A stretch of 41,545 nucleotides of DNA from Massilia sp. (GTDB lineage: Bacteria; Pseudomonadota; Gammaproteobacteria; Burkholderiales; Burkholderiaceae_D), in assembly GCA_025359245.1 (NCBI GenBank), contig JANYGW010000018.1:1-41545 (forward strand), given 5' to 3'. Made by a program: the position numbers and the translations under genes. This document shows positions 31,761 to 39,822 of this stretch, one piece after another. Each line of letters begins with the position of its first letter. The stretch's first letter is position 1. The notes beneath the pieces were generated by a model. The model was not told where the DNA came from and did no database searches. It worked only from the letters and a program-made list of their open reading frames with translations.

Positions 31761-32030
31761 TTACTTACGCAGGCCCAGTTTGGCGATCAGATCGCGATAA
31801 CGGGCAGCGTCCTTCGACTTCAGGTAGGACAGCAGGCTCTTACGACGGTTGACCATCATGATCAGGCCGCGGCGGGAGTGGTGATCTTTCGCGTGGGCTT
31901 TGAAGTGGCCGTTCAGTTCGTTGATGCGTGCGGTCAGCAGTGCGACCTGAACTTCAGGGGAGCCGGTGTCGTTTTGGGCACGGGCGTTGTCCGCGATAAT
32001 CGCGGCTTTGTTGATGTTTTCTACGGTCAT
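31761..32030 (-). CDS. rpsO: 30S ribosomal protein S15
   Basis: An 89-residue ribosomal protein that binds 16S rRNA early in assembly of the 30S platform. The sequence has all standard blocks: [44 protein letters not shown] and [13 protein letters not shown] at the end. The correct start is [11 protein letters not shown] at 32030, with AAAGGT before it; an extension to 32102 is not typical of the family. First gene of the rpsO-pnp transcript. Confidence 0.98.
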   Translation of the reverse strand: MTVENINKAAIIADNARAQNDTGSPEVQVALLTARINELNGHFKAHAKDHHSRRGLIMMVNRRKSLLSYLKSKDAARYRDLIAKLGLRK

Positions 32031-32118
32031 GATATTACCTTTCACATGCGGTGCAAGAGTCGTAACCCAGCGCACCGTGAACTTCGATTGAGTACCGGCC
32101 AAAACGGCCAGACCGGCA

Positions 32119-32124
32119 AGTATA
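32119..32124 (-). promoter_or_regulatory. Candidate -10 box of the rpsO promoter
   Basis: TATACT on the minus strand, 89 bases before the rpsO start. No good -35 at 16-18 bases. It is followed by an inverted repeat GCCGGTCTGGCC/GGCCGGT in the leader. Confidence 0.4.
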
Positions 32125-32206
32125 TGCCAAAAGCTAACGTGCCGCCAGTGCCGTCTGCGTTTGAAGGGTGCATGATGGCGTTTTCAGCGCGCCGGCGGTG
32201 GTTTTT

Positions 32207-32710
32207 ATGCGAATGAATATCAAAACAGCACTATTGGCGGGGCTGCTACTGGGCGGCTGCGCGGCCCTGCAGCGCAGCGTGCCGGCGCCGGGCGACCCGC
32301 TGCCGACGGTGATCGCCAAATTCGGCCAGCCCACCGCCGTCTATCCGGCGCCCGATGGCCGCGGCCAGGAGCTCGAATACGCGACCGGGCCATTCGGGCA
32401 GGCCACCTACATGGCGCACATGGGCCAGGACGGGCGCCTGGCCGCGTTCGAACAGGTGCTCACCGGCGACAAATTCGCCACCCTGAAGATCGGCACGGCC
32501 ACTCGGGACGACGTGCTGCGCACGCTGGGCCGGCCGGCCGAGCGCTCCTACCTGGCGCTGCCGGACCTGGAGGTCTGGTCCTACCGCTACAAGGAAAGCG
32601 GCGTGTGGAATTCGATGATGCATGCGCACTTCGACCGCGCCGGCGTGCTGCGGATGATGATGAACGGCCCCGATCCGATGTATGAAGATAAACGGCCGTT
32701 TCGCGATTGA
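32207..32710 (+). CDS. BamE/SmpA-like outer-membrane lipoprotein
   Basis: A 167-residue lipoprotein: MRMNIKTALLAGLLLGGC with lipidated cysteine at residue 18 (lipobox LGGC). The next residues (AALQ) suggest sorting to the outer membrane. The mature part appears to have two BamE/SmpA-type repeats. The second is clear: LKIGTATRDDVLRTLGRPAERSYLALPDLEVWSYRY follows the pattern 'I..G.T..DV...LG.P......W.Y'. The first (LPTVIAKFGQPTAVYPAPDG...LEYATGPFG) is a more divergent version. BamE itself is one copy of this fold in the outer-membrane assembly machine; this protein is larger and is not clearly BamE. Start 32207 was chosen for the signal peptide; 32213 is also possible. It is divergent from rpsO. 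Confidence 0.75.
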   Translation: MRMNIKTALLAGLLLGGCAALQRSVPAPGDPLPTVIAKFGQPTAVYPAPDGRGQELEYATGPFGQATYMAHMGQDGRLAAFEQVLTGDKFATLKIGTATRDDVLRTLGRPAERSYLALPDLEVWSYRYKESGVWNSMMHAHFDRAGVLRMMMNGPDPMYEDKRPFRD

Positions 32711-32858
32711 TAATGGGGCTCTCTCCAATTACCAACAGAGCGCTTGCTCGTTTTCGCGGAAATATTGACAGTCCGTACGTCTTCACGTTAAATCGGTAGC
32801 GCGCATGGCCCGCCACGGCGCCGACCTCTTCGTTTTTCAACAAGACCCGAAAGTGATC

Positions 32859-33563
32859 ATGCACTTAAAAGCTCTCGCCCTTGCGTTACCGCTGCTTGCC
32901 ATGTCGCCCGCCAGCTTTGCCGACACCCTTGAAAAAAACGGACTACCCTGCCTGCTGGAGCTGTGCCTTGGCGACGGCCTGCCGGAACTGGCGAAGATCC
33001 AGTGGACGCCGGCGCAGACCTCCTTCAAGATCAATAACAAGGTTCAGCACACGTCCGAGCGCAAGTTATCCGAGGACGACCTGAAGGCACTGAAGGCGAT
33101 TTACCCGAATGCGGGCGAGGCCGCGCCATTCCTGTATGAAAAGCAGTTCGATACATCGGCGCTGGCTGCGCTCGGGCAGGTGACGTCGGCCTGCGACGTC
33201 AACGAAATGTTCGGCGTCTTTGGCACCAATACCGGGGCGCCGACCAAGGTGGGCATCAGCCTGATGCCGAGCAAAACCGACCGCAAGGCCCAGGCCTGGG
33301 TCGTCACCAGCATCGTGCGCGAATTCCCGAGCGCCACATCGATCGAACAAAAAGCGAACGTGACGACCCTGCTCAAGCGGCGCTATGGCAAATACGGCGC
33401 AGGCAGCAAGGAGCTGCCGCCAGCGCAGCCCGGTGAAGGCCGCTTTTTCCTGGGCGGGATGGCCAATTTCGGCTTCGGCTTGTCACTGGTGCGCGCCACC
33501 GATGAAGGGACCCGCATGAAGACCCATCCGAGCTGCGGCGCCGACAAGACCAAAGGCGCTTAG
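32859..33563 (+). CDS. Secreted protein of unknown function
   Basis: A 234-residue exported protein starting MHLKALALALPLLAMSPASFA, with cleavage expected after SFA. A cysteine pair follows (LPCLLELCLGDGLPELAKI), then a mixed-charge domain with DLKALKAIYPNAGEAAPFLYEKQF, TSACDVNEMFGVFGT and the C-terminal PSCGADKTKGA; four cysteines in all could give two disulfides. I recognise no catalytic motif. The ATG at 32859 was preferred to an in-frame ATG at 32805 because the signal peptide begins there. It stands alone between the BamE-like and TonB-like genes, all on the plus strand. Confidence 0.72.
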   Translation: MHLKALALALPLLAMSPASFADTLEKNGLPCLLELCLGDGLPELAKIQWTPAQTSFKINNKVQHTSERKLSEDDLKALKAIYPNAGEAAPFLYEKQFDTSALAALGQVTSACDVNEMFGVFGTNTGAPTKVGISLMPSKTDRKAQAWVVTSIVREFPSATSIEQKANVTTLLKRRYGKYGAGSKELPPAQPGEGRFFLGGMANFGFGLSLVRATDEGTRMKTHPSCGADKTKGA

Positions 33564-33673
33564 CAAGCGCCGATCCGGCATGACGGGAGCGCCCGGCGCT
33601 CCCCAGCGGACTGCGGCACGCTCCTTTGCAAAAAGGCGCGTGCCCGAACAACAGCGCCGCCTATACTCGGCCG

Positions 33674-34372
33674 ATGAGTTTTCCGCCCACCCTTTTGCGC
33701 CACCAAAGACGCCTGGCCGGCGTGGCCATCACGCTGGTCCTGCACCTGGCGCTGCTGCTTGCATGGCAGCACACGCGCCAGGCGCCGAAGCCCGTTGCGG
33801 ACCCGGACCGCATCGAATGGGTGACGATCGCGCCACCCCGTCCCGTCAAGCCAGCGCCAGAACCGAAACCGCAGGCCCGTGCCGCGGCCGCGCCTGCGCT
33901 GCGTGCTGCGGCGGCGCCAAGCGCGCCGCCGCGGCCCGTGGCGGCCGCCGCCGAGCCGATGGCGCCGCCTGCGGCCGAAACGCCGGTGGCGCGCAGCGCG
34001 GACGATATCCTGCAGCAGGCCCGCAAGGACCTGGGCAAGATCGGCAAGGAGCTGGGCAAGGAATTTCCCGGTCCCCGCATCAAGGCGCCGCAGGACTCGC
34101 CGCAAATGCGCATGGCCAGGGGCATGGAAGAAGCGAACGAACTGGCGCCGCCGAAATGGTATGAAGGACCGAAGGTCAAGGAGATCATCGATCCGGGCGG
34201 CTATGGCCGCAAGCGCTACCGCGTGATCACCGCCAACGGCACGTATTGCATCACGGTCGAATCGAATCACGCCCCCGATGGCCTGGACAGCATGAAGAAC
34301 GGGATCAAGCCGAAGCTGACGAATTGCCCGGTGCACGAGCAGCCCGCCACGACGCAGGAATGGGAAAAATAA
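33674..34372 (+). CDS. TonB-like membrane-anchored proline-rich protein
   Basis: A 232-residue protein with a short basic N-terminus, one membrane helix (about 14-31, LAGVAITLVLHLALLLAW) and then a long Ala/Pro/Arg-rich periplasmic linker (about 36-112). The helix contains T20-x3-H24, resembling the Ser-x3-His pair of the TonB membrane anchor that contacts ExbB/ExbD. After the linker comes a charged helix (SADDILQQARKDLGKIGKELGKEF) and a C-terminal domain of about 70 residues with YRVITANGTYCITVES and a second cysteine in KLTNCPVHE; it does not match the TonB C-terminal fold clearly. No exbB/exbD is nearby. Start at 33674 chosen by the anchor; ribosome site weak. Confidence 0.7.
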   Translation: MSFPPTLLRHQRRLAGVAITLVLHLALLLAWQHTRQAPKPVADPDRIEWVTIAPPRPVKPAPEPKPQARAAAAPALRAAAAPSAPPRPVAAAAEPMAPPAAETPVARSADDILQQARKDLGKIGKELGKEFPGPRIKAPQDSPQMRMARGMEEANELAPPKWYEGPKVKEIIDPGGYGRKRYRVITANGTYCITVESNHAPDGLDSMKNGIKPKLTNCPVHEQPATTQEWEK

Positions 34373-34496
34373 GGCGGTGGGCATACCCACGTCGACGTTG
34401 CGCGCTGGTGTCCGGAATATCTGTTGAGGTGGCCCGTCCGCTGAGTATGCGGCCATGCAGAATTCACGGCCTTTGTCAGGCCCACAGAAATGAACC

Positions 34497-34534
34497 AACG
34501 TCGTCCTCGCGCGGGGACGACGTTGCTTATTTTA
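34497..34534 (+). terminator. Palindromic repeat copy D, possible terminator after the TonB-like gene
   Basis: AACGTCGTCC (34497-34506) and GGACGACGTT (34515-34524) make a perfect 10-bp stem, followed on the plus strand by a T-rich GCTTATTTTA. The sequence is a compact version of the intergenic repeat found at 38137, so a repeat seems to have been used as a transcription stop. Confidence 0.6.
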
Positions 34535-34571
34535 TTTCAAACTTCGCCTTCGCCAATTCTGCAGGCTCGCG

Positions 34572-36116
34572 CTACTGCTGCGGATTGACGCGCTCGACCT
34601 TCGAGTGCAGCTTGTTCAGGCCCGACAGATAGGCCTTGGCAGAGGCCACGATGATGTCCGGGTCCGAGCCGACGCCGTTGACGATGCGTCCCGAGCGCGA
34701 CAACCGCATCGTCACTTCGCCCTGCGACTGGGTGCCGTTGCTGATCGCGTTGATCGAGAACAGCACCAGCTCGGCGCCGCTGGCCGCTTCCTTTTCGATC
34801 GCGTTGACGGTGGCGTCGACCGGGCCGTCGCCCTCGCCTTCGCAGGTATATTCCTTGCCGTCCATCGCGAACACCACTTTCGCGCTCGGCGTTTCGCCCG
34901 TTTCGGAGCGCTGCGACAGCGACACGAAGCGGTAGTACTCGCCCTCGTGCGCGTGCTCCTCGTCCGATACCAGCGCCATGATGTCCTCGTCGAAGATCTC
35001 GCTCTTGCGGTCGGCCAGCTCCTTGAAACGGCCGAAGGCGGCATTGACTTCGGCTTCCGATTCGAGCCCGATGCCCAGCTCCTGCAGGCGCGCCTTGAAG
35101 GCGTTGCGGCCCGAGAGCTTACCCAGCACGATCTTGGTGGCGGCCCAGCCCACGTCTTCGGCACGCATGATCTCGTAAGTCTCGCGCGCCTTGAGCATGC
35201 CGTCCTGGTGGATGCCCGAAGCGTGCGCGAACGCATTCGCACCGACCACCGCCTTGTTCGGCTGCACCGCGAAGCCGGTGATCTGCGACACCATCTTGGA
35301 GGCCGCCACGATCTGCGTGGTGTCGATCCCCAGCTGCAGGCCGAAGTGGTCGCTGCGGGTGCGCAGCGCCATGACGACTTCTTCGAGCGCCGTATTGCCG
35401 GCCCGTTCGCCCAGGCCATTGATGGTGCATTCGATCTGGCGCGCGCCGCCGATCATCACCCCGGCCAGCGAATTGGCAACCGCCAGCCCGAGGTCGTTGT
35501 GGCAGTGCACCGACCAGATTGCCTTGTCGGAGTTCGGAATCCGTTCGCGCAGGCGCTTGATGGTCGCGCCGAACACCTCGGGCACCGCGTAGCCGACCGT
35601 GTCGGGGAAGTTGATGGTGGTGGCCCCTTCGGCGATCACCGCCTCGAGCACGCGGCACAGGAAGTCTTCTTCCGAGCGGCTGCCGTCCTCGGGCGAGAAC
35701 TCGATGTCGTCGGTGTACTGGCGCGCGCAGCGGATGGCCGCGATGGCTTGCTCGAGCACCTGCTCGGGCTCCATGCGCAGCTTCATTTTCATGTGCAGCG
35801 GCGAGGTGGCGATGAAAGTATGGATGCGCTTGCGCGCGGCCGGCTGCAGCGCTTCGGCGGCGCGCGCGATGTCGCGCTCGTTGGCGCGCGACAGCGAGCA
35901 GATGGTCGAGTCCTTGATGGCGCTGGCGATGGCGCGGATCGCGTCGAAGTCACCCGGCGAGGCGGCCGCGAAGCCGGCTTCGATGACGTCCACGCGCATG
36001 CGCTCGAGCTGGCGCGCGATGCGGACCTTTTCATCCCTGGTCATCGAGGCGCCGGGCGATTGCTCGCCGTCGCGCAGGGTGGTGTCGAAAATGATCAGGC
36101 GGTTCGAGTCAGTCAT
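34572..36116 (-). CDS. leuA: 2-isopropylmalate synthase
   Basis: A 514-residue enzyme that condenses 2-oxoisovalerate and acetyl-CoA, the committed step of leucine synthesis. The catalytic barrel begins [25 protein letters not shown] and contains the metal-binding [15 protein letters not shown] and [18 protein letters not shown]. The C-terminal regulatory domain (about 390 on) binds leucine for feedback inhibition. Start at 36116 has TGGAG eight bases upstream. The longer frame to 36551 runs through the repeat region and pssA and is not real. Last gene of the leu/ilv block; separated from pssA by 143 bases with an inverted repeat pair. Confidence 0.97.
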   Translation of the reverse strand: MTDSNRLIIFDTTLRDGEQSPGASMTRDEKVRIARQLERMRVDVIEAGFAAASPGDFDAIRAIASAIKDSTICSLSRANERDIARAAEALQPAARKRIHTFIATSPLHMKMKLRMEPEQVLEQAIAAIRCARQYTDDIEFSPEDGSRSEEDFLCRVLEAVIAEGATTINFPDTVGYAVPEVFGATIKRLRERIPNSDKAIWSVHCHNDLGLAVANSLAGVMIGGARQIECTINGLGERAGNTALEEVVMALRTRSDHFGLQLGIDTTQIVAASKMVSQITGFAVQPNKAVVGANAFAHASGIHQDGMLKARETYEIMRAEDVGWAATKIVLGKLSGRNAFKARLQELGIGLESEAEVNAAFGRFKELADRKSEIFDEDIMALVSDEEHAHEGEYYRFVSLSQRSETGETPSAKVVFAMDGKEYTCEGEGDGPVDATVNAIEKEAASGAELVLFSINAISNGTQSQGEVTMRLSRSGRIVNGVGSDPDIIVASAKAYLSGLNKLHSKVERVNPQQ

Positions 36117-36155
36117 GGCGGCTCCAGTAGGCAAAGTAAAACGCGAAGCCGCCTT

Positions 36156-36255
36156 CATCGTCACTGCGCAGGCGGGGACCGATAACTCCGAGGCTCCGTT
36201 CATTGTCGGAATCTGACCATCGGTGCTATGGATCCCCGCCTTCGCAGGGATGATG
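36156..36255. repeat. Inverted pair of palindromic repeats, element B
   Basis: The left arm (36156-36180, CATCGTCACTGCGCAGGCGG...) and right arm (36230-36255; minus strand CATCATCCCTGCGAAGGCGG...) are inverted copies of about 25 bases, enclosing 49 bases. It lies in the pssA-leuA gap. Same architecture as 38137-38219. Confidence 0.75.
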
Positions 36256-36259
36256 TAAC

Positions 36260-37132
36260 TTAGCGGCGCTCGCTCGGGTCGAGACGGTCGCTGTCGGCAT
36301 GGACGATGCTGACTGGCTTGCCTTTGACAAGGCGCCAGCCATACACCGCATATCCGGACAGTCCGTATAAAACAAACAAAGGCATCAATACTTTGGGCGG
36401 GTCGATCGAGACCAGCGCCAGCCCGAGCGCGATCAGGAACACCACGATGAACGGCACCGACTTGCGGAAGTTCACATCCTTGAAACTGTAGAACGGCACG
36501 TTGGTCACCATCGTCAGGCCCGCAAACAGCGCGATGCCCCACGAGATCCACGCCATTTCGGTGCCGCTGTATTCGAGGTCGGTCATCATCAGGATGAAAC
36601 CGGCGACCATGGCCGCGGCCGCAGGGCTGGGCAAGCCCTGGAAGTAGCGCTTGTCGACCACTTCGATGTTGGTATTAAAACGCGCCAGGCGCAGCGCGGC
36701 GCCGGCGCAATAGACGAAGGCGGCCAGCCAGCCGAACTTGCCCAGGCCGCGCAGCGACCATTCGTAGATCACCAGCGCCGGCGCGGCGCCGAAGGAGACC
36801 ATGTCGGACAGGCTGTCGTACTGGGCGCCGAATTCGGACTGGGTATTGGTCAGGCGCGCGATGCGGCCGTCCAAGCCGTCGAGAATCATGGCGATGAAAA
36901 TGGCCCAGCAGGCGTGCTCGAACTTCAGGTTCATCGCCTGGACGATGGCGTAGAAGCCGCAGAACAGCGCGGCAGTGGTGAAGGCGTTGGGCAGCAGGTA
37001 GATCCCGCGCGGACGCACCGGGTTGCCTTCGGCATCGTATTTCTTGCGGCCGATGCGGGCGAAACGCGAAATTTTCCCGTTTTTTGCTTTTGCTTGTACG
37101 CCAGGCTTGCGGCGGCGGGGGAAGGTTGCCAT
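36260..37132 (-). CDS. pssA: CDP-diacylglycerol-serine O-phosphatidyltransferase
   Basis: A 290-residue integral membrane enzyme that makes phosphatidylserine, the precursor of phosphatidylethanolamine. The CDP-alcohol phosphotransferase signature D-G-x2-A-R-x8-G-x3-D-x3-D is complete in [23 protein letters not shown] (read with its spacing). Several further helices follow (for example [27 protein letters not shown], and [17 protein letters not shown]). A basic N-terminus ([17 protein letters not shown]) precedes the first helix at [20 protein letters not shown] chose the ATG at 37132; a TTG five codons upstream is the alternative. It is a CDP-alcohol-phosphotransferase-type PssA, not the phospholipase-D-like one of E. 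coli. Confidence 0.93.
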   Translation of the reverse strand: MATFPRRRKPGVQAKAKNGKISRFARIGRKKYDAEGNPVRPRGIYLLPNAFTTAALFCGFYAIVQAMNLKFEHACWAIFIAMILDGLDGRIARLTNTQSEFGAQYDSLSDMVSFGAAPALVIYEWSLRGLGKFGWLAAFVYCAGAALRLARFNTNIEVVDKRYFQGLPSPAAAAMVAGFILMMTDLEYSGTEMAWISWGIALFAGLTMVTNVPFYSFKDVNFRKSVPFIVVFLIALGLALVSIDPPKVLMPLFVLYGLSGYAVYGWRLVKGKPVSIVHADSDRLDPSERR

Positions 37133-37242
37133 AAATTTCCGTTTCAAGTGATGGTGTCGCTTCGTGCGGTCACGCCCGGGTCGGGCAGATTGGTATGCCA
37201 GTCATTATAGTAGGCGGACCGTCAACTTTGCGAACAGAACTG

Positions 37243-37998
37243 TTACTTGAACTTCACCTTTCCGACGAGACGCATCTGCAGCGTGGTTTCGCCAGGCTCG
37301 AAACTCGGCTCGGCCACTTGCTGCCCTGGCTCGCCCATCGAACGCATCATTTTCGGCGCGGCAGCGTCCGCCCCCTGGCCGCCAGCGTAATTACCCGAGC
37401 CTTCGAAGTCGACCGTGTCGAGCACGGCATCGCCGACCTTGCGGCCCATGGCGGCGGCGATCGAGGCGATCCGTTCGTTCAGGTTCTGGTAGGTGGCGGC
37501 GATGCGCTGGTCGTCGAGCGCCTTGGTGGTGGCCGGCGACAGGCCAAACTGGACACCATTCAGGCCCAGCACTTTCTGCACCGATGCGGCCAGCTTCGGC
37601 AGGCCGCCCAGATTCATGGTCTTCACTTCCAGGTACTGCCCTACCCGCCAGCTGGTCGGCACGCGCGGTTTGCCGCTCGGCATGCCGTTCGGCTGCGGAC
37701 GGTCTTCCGGATAGACCGGATAAGTGTAGTAGCCCAGCGTCTTGAGGGTCGCTTTCGGATCTTCCTTGCGGACGATCTCGGTGCCCTGCTTCATTTTCTG
37801 GTTCACGCGCGAGGCCGCGGCGGACTTGTCCTTGTCCTGTTCCTCGACCATGAAGCTGGCGGTGGCTTCATCGTTGGCGTGGGTGACTTCGCCGAAGGCC
37901 GGCACGATGACGAGCGTGCCACCGGTCGGAACCGATTGCGCGTGGACTTGGGCGGCCAGCGCGAGGCTGGCCATCAGGGCGATCTTTTTGAGCGACAT
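37243..37998 (-). CDS. SIMPL-domain (DUF541) periplasmic protein
   Basis: A 251-residue exported protein. Signal peptide MSLKKIALMASLALAAQVHAQ, then the SIMPL domain: the strand-turn GEVTHANDEATASFMVEEQDKD, the family phrase KTLGYYTYPVYPED, and WRVGQYLEVKTMNLGGLPKLAASVQKVL. The fold is an oligomeric periplasmic ring in known members; BP26 of Brucella belongs to it. No enzymatic activity is known. GGAG lies ten bases before the ATG at 37998. It sits directly after a terminator that ends the ilv transcript, and 110 bases upstream of pssA, so it probably has its own promoter or reads on into pssA. Confidence 0.88.
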   Translation of the reverse strand: MSLKKIALMASLALAAQVHAQSVPTGGTLVIVPAFGEVTHANDEATASFMVEEQDKDKSAAASRVNQKMKQGTEIVRKEDPKATLKTLGYYTYPVYPEDRPQPNGMPSGKPRVPTSWRVGQYLEVKTMNLGGLPKLAASVQKVLGLNGVQFGLSPATTKALDDQRIAATYQNLNERIASIAAAMGRKVGDAVLDTVDFEGSGNYAGGQGADAAAPKMMRSMGEPGQQVAEPSFEPGETTLQMRLVGKVKFK

Positions 37999-38023
37999 TG
38001 TTCTTTTCTCCGCGGTGAATGGC

Positions 38024-38049
38024 AAGAAAAAGGGGCGCAAGGCCCCTTT
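38024..38049 (-). terminator. Rho-independent terminator after ilvBNC
   Basis: On the minus strand AAAGGGGC (38049-38042) pairs with GCCCCTTT (38036-38029) across a 5-base loop and is followed by TTCTTG. Located between ilvC and the SIMPL gene, 25 bases before the latter's start codon. Confidence 0.75.
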
Positions 38050-38136
38050 CAGCTTGAATATCACGAACGATACCCGGAATTACGTGTCGAGCGCGTTTTG
38101 GACATCAACGGTTGCAAACGAATACAAACGGTGACA

Positions 38137-38219
38137 ATGTCGTCCTCGCGCACGCGCGCCAAGGCGCTACCCATACCGAGCATATTCAGCATGGATCCCC
38201 GCGTGCGCGAGGATGACGT
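38137..38219. repeat. Inverted pair of palindromic repeats, element C
   Basis: The left arm (38137-38158, ATGTCGTCCTCGCGCACGCG...) and right arm (38193-38219; minus strand ACGTCATCCTCGCGCACGCG...) are inverted copies enclosing 34 bases. Located between ilvC and the terminator. Arms are clearly related to those at 4656, 34497 and 36156/36230. Confidence 0.75.
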
Positions 38220-38262
38220 GCTAAAGCCAACAATCAAATCATGACTGCAACTTGCTCAATTT

Positions 38263-39330
<1,068 letters not shown>

Positions 39331-39822
39331 TCAAACTTTGAGGATGCGTTCGCCGCGGCCGATACCGGATCCGCCCGTACGTACCGTTTCGAGAATGGAG
39401 CTGCGGTCGATGGAATTGATGAACGCGTCGAGCTTGCCCTTGTTGCCGGTCAGCTCGACCGTGTAAGTCTTTTCCGTGACGTCGATGATGCGGCCGCGGA
39501 AGATATCCGCGGTGCGCTTCATCTCTTCGCGCTCCTTGCCCACCGCGCGCACCTTGATCAGCATGAGCTCGCGTTCGATGTGTTCACCTTCGGTCAGGTC
39601 AACCACTTTCACCACCTCGATCAGGCGGTTCAGGTGTTTCGTGATCTGCTCGATGATGTCGTCCGAACCGCTGGTGACGATGGTCATGCGCGACAGGGTC
39701 GCGTCTTCGGTCGGGGCAACAGTCAAAGTTTCGATGTTGTAGCCGCGCGCCGAAAACAGGCCCACCACGCGCGACAGCGCACCGGCTTCGTTTTCAAGCA
39801 AGACAGAAATAATATGGCGCAT
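39331..39822 (-). CDS. ilvN: Acetolactate synthase small (regulatory) subunit
   Basis: A 163-residue regulatory subunit that activates the catalytic subunit and confers valine feedback. N-terminal ACT domain: MRHIISVLLENEAGALSRVVGLFSARGYNIETLTVAPTED; the C-terminal domain contains RVIDVTEKTYTVELTGNKGKLDAF-type sequence. Also called ilvH in this family. The start overlaps the ilvB stop by one base (TAATG), so both subunits are made together. 51 bases separate it from ilvC. Confidence 0.97.
   Translation of the reverse strand: MRHIISVLLENEAGALSRVVGLFSARGYNIETLTVAPTEDATLSRMTIVTSGSDDIIEQITKHLNRLIEVVKVVDLTEGEHIERELMLIKVRAVGKEREEMKRTADIFRGRIIDVTEKTYTVELTGNKGKLDAFINSIDRSSILETVRTGGSGIGRGERILKV

Noticed and set aside
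29401..31800. 799-residue plus-strand open frame opposite pnp
   Set aside because: Same kind of antisense shadow; it even reads through the terminator hairpin.
34572..36551. 659-residue LeuA extension
   Set aside because: The extra N-terminus translates the intergenic repeat and part of pssA; LeuA proteins begin as at 36116.
4566..38262. Dispersed palindromes considered as a CRISPR array
   Set aside because: No regular repeat-spacer pattern; copies are kilobases apart or in inverted pairs, and no cas genes are present.
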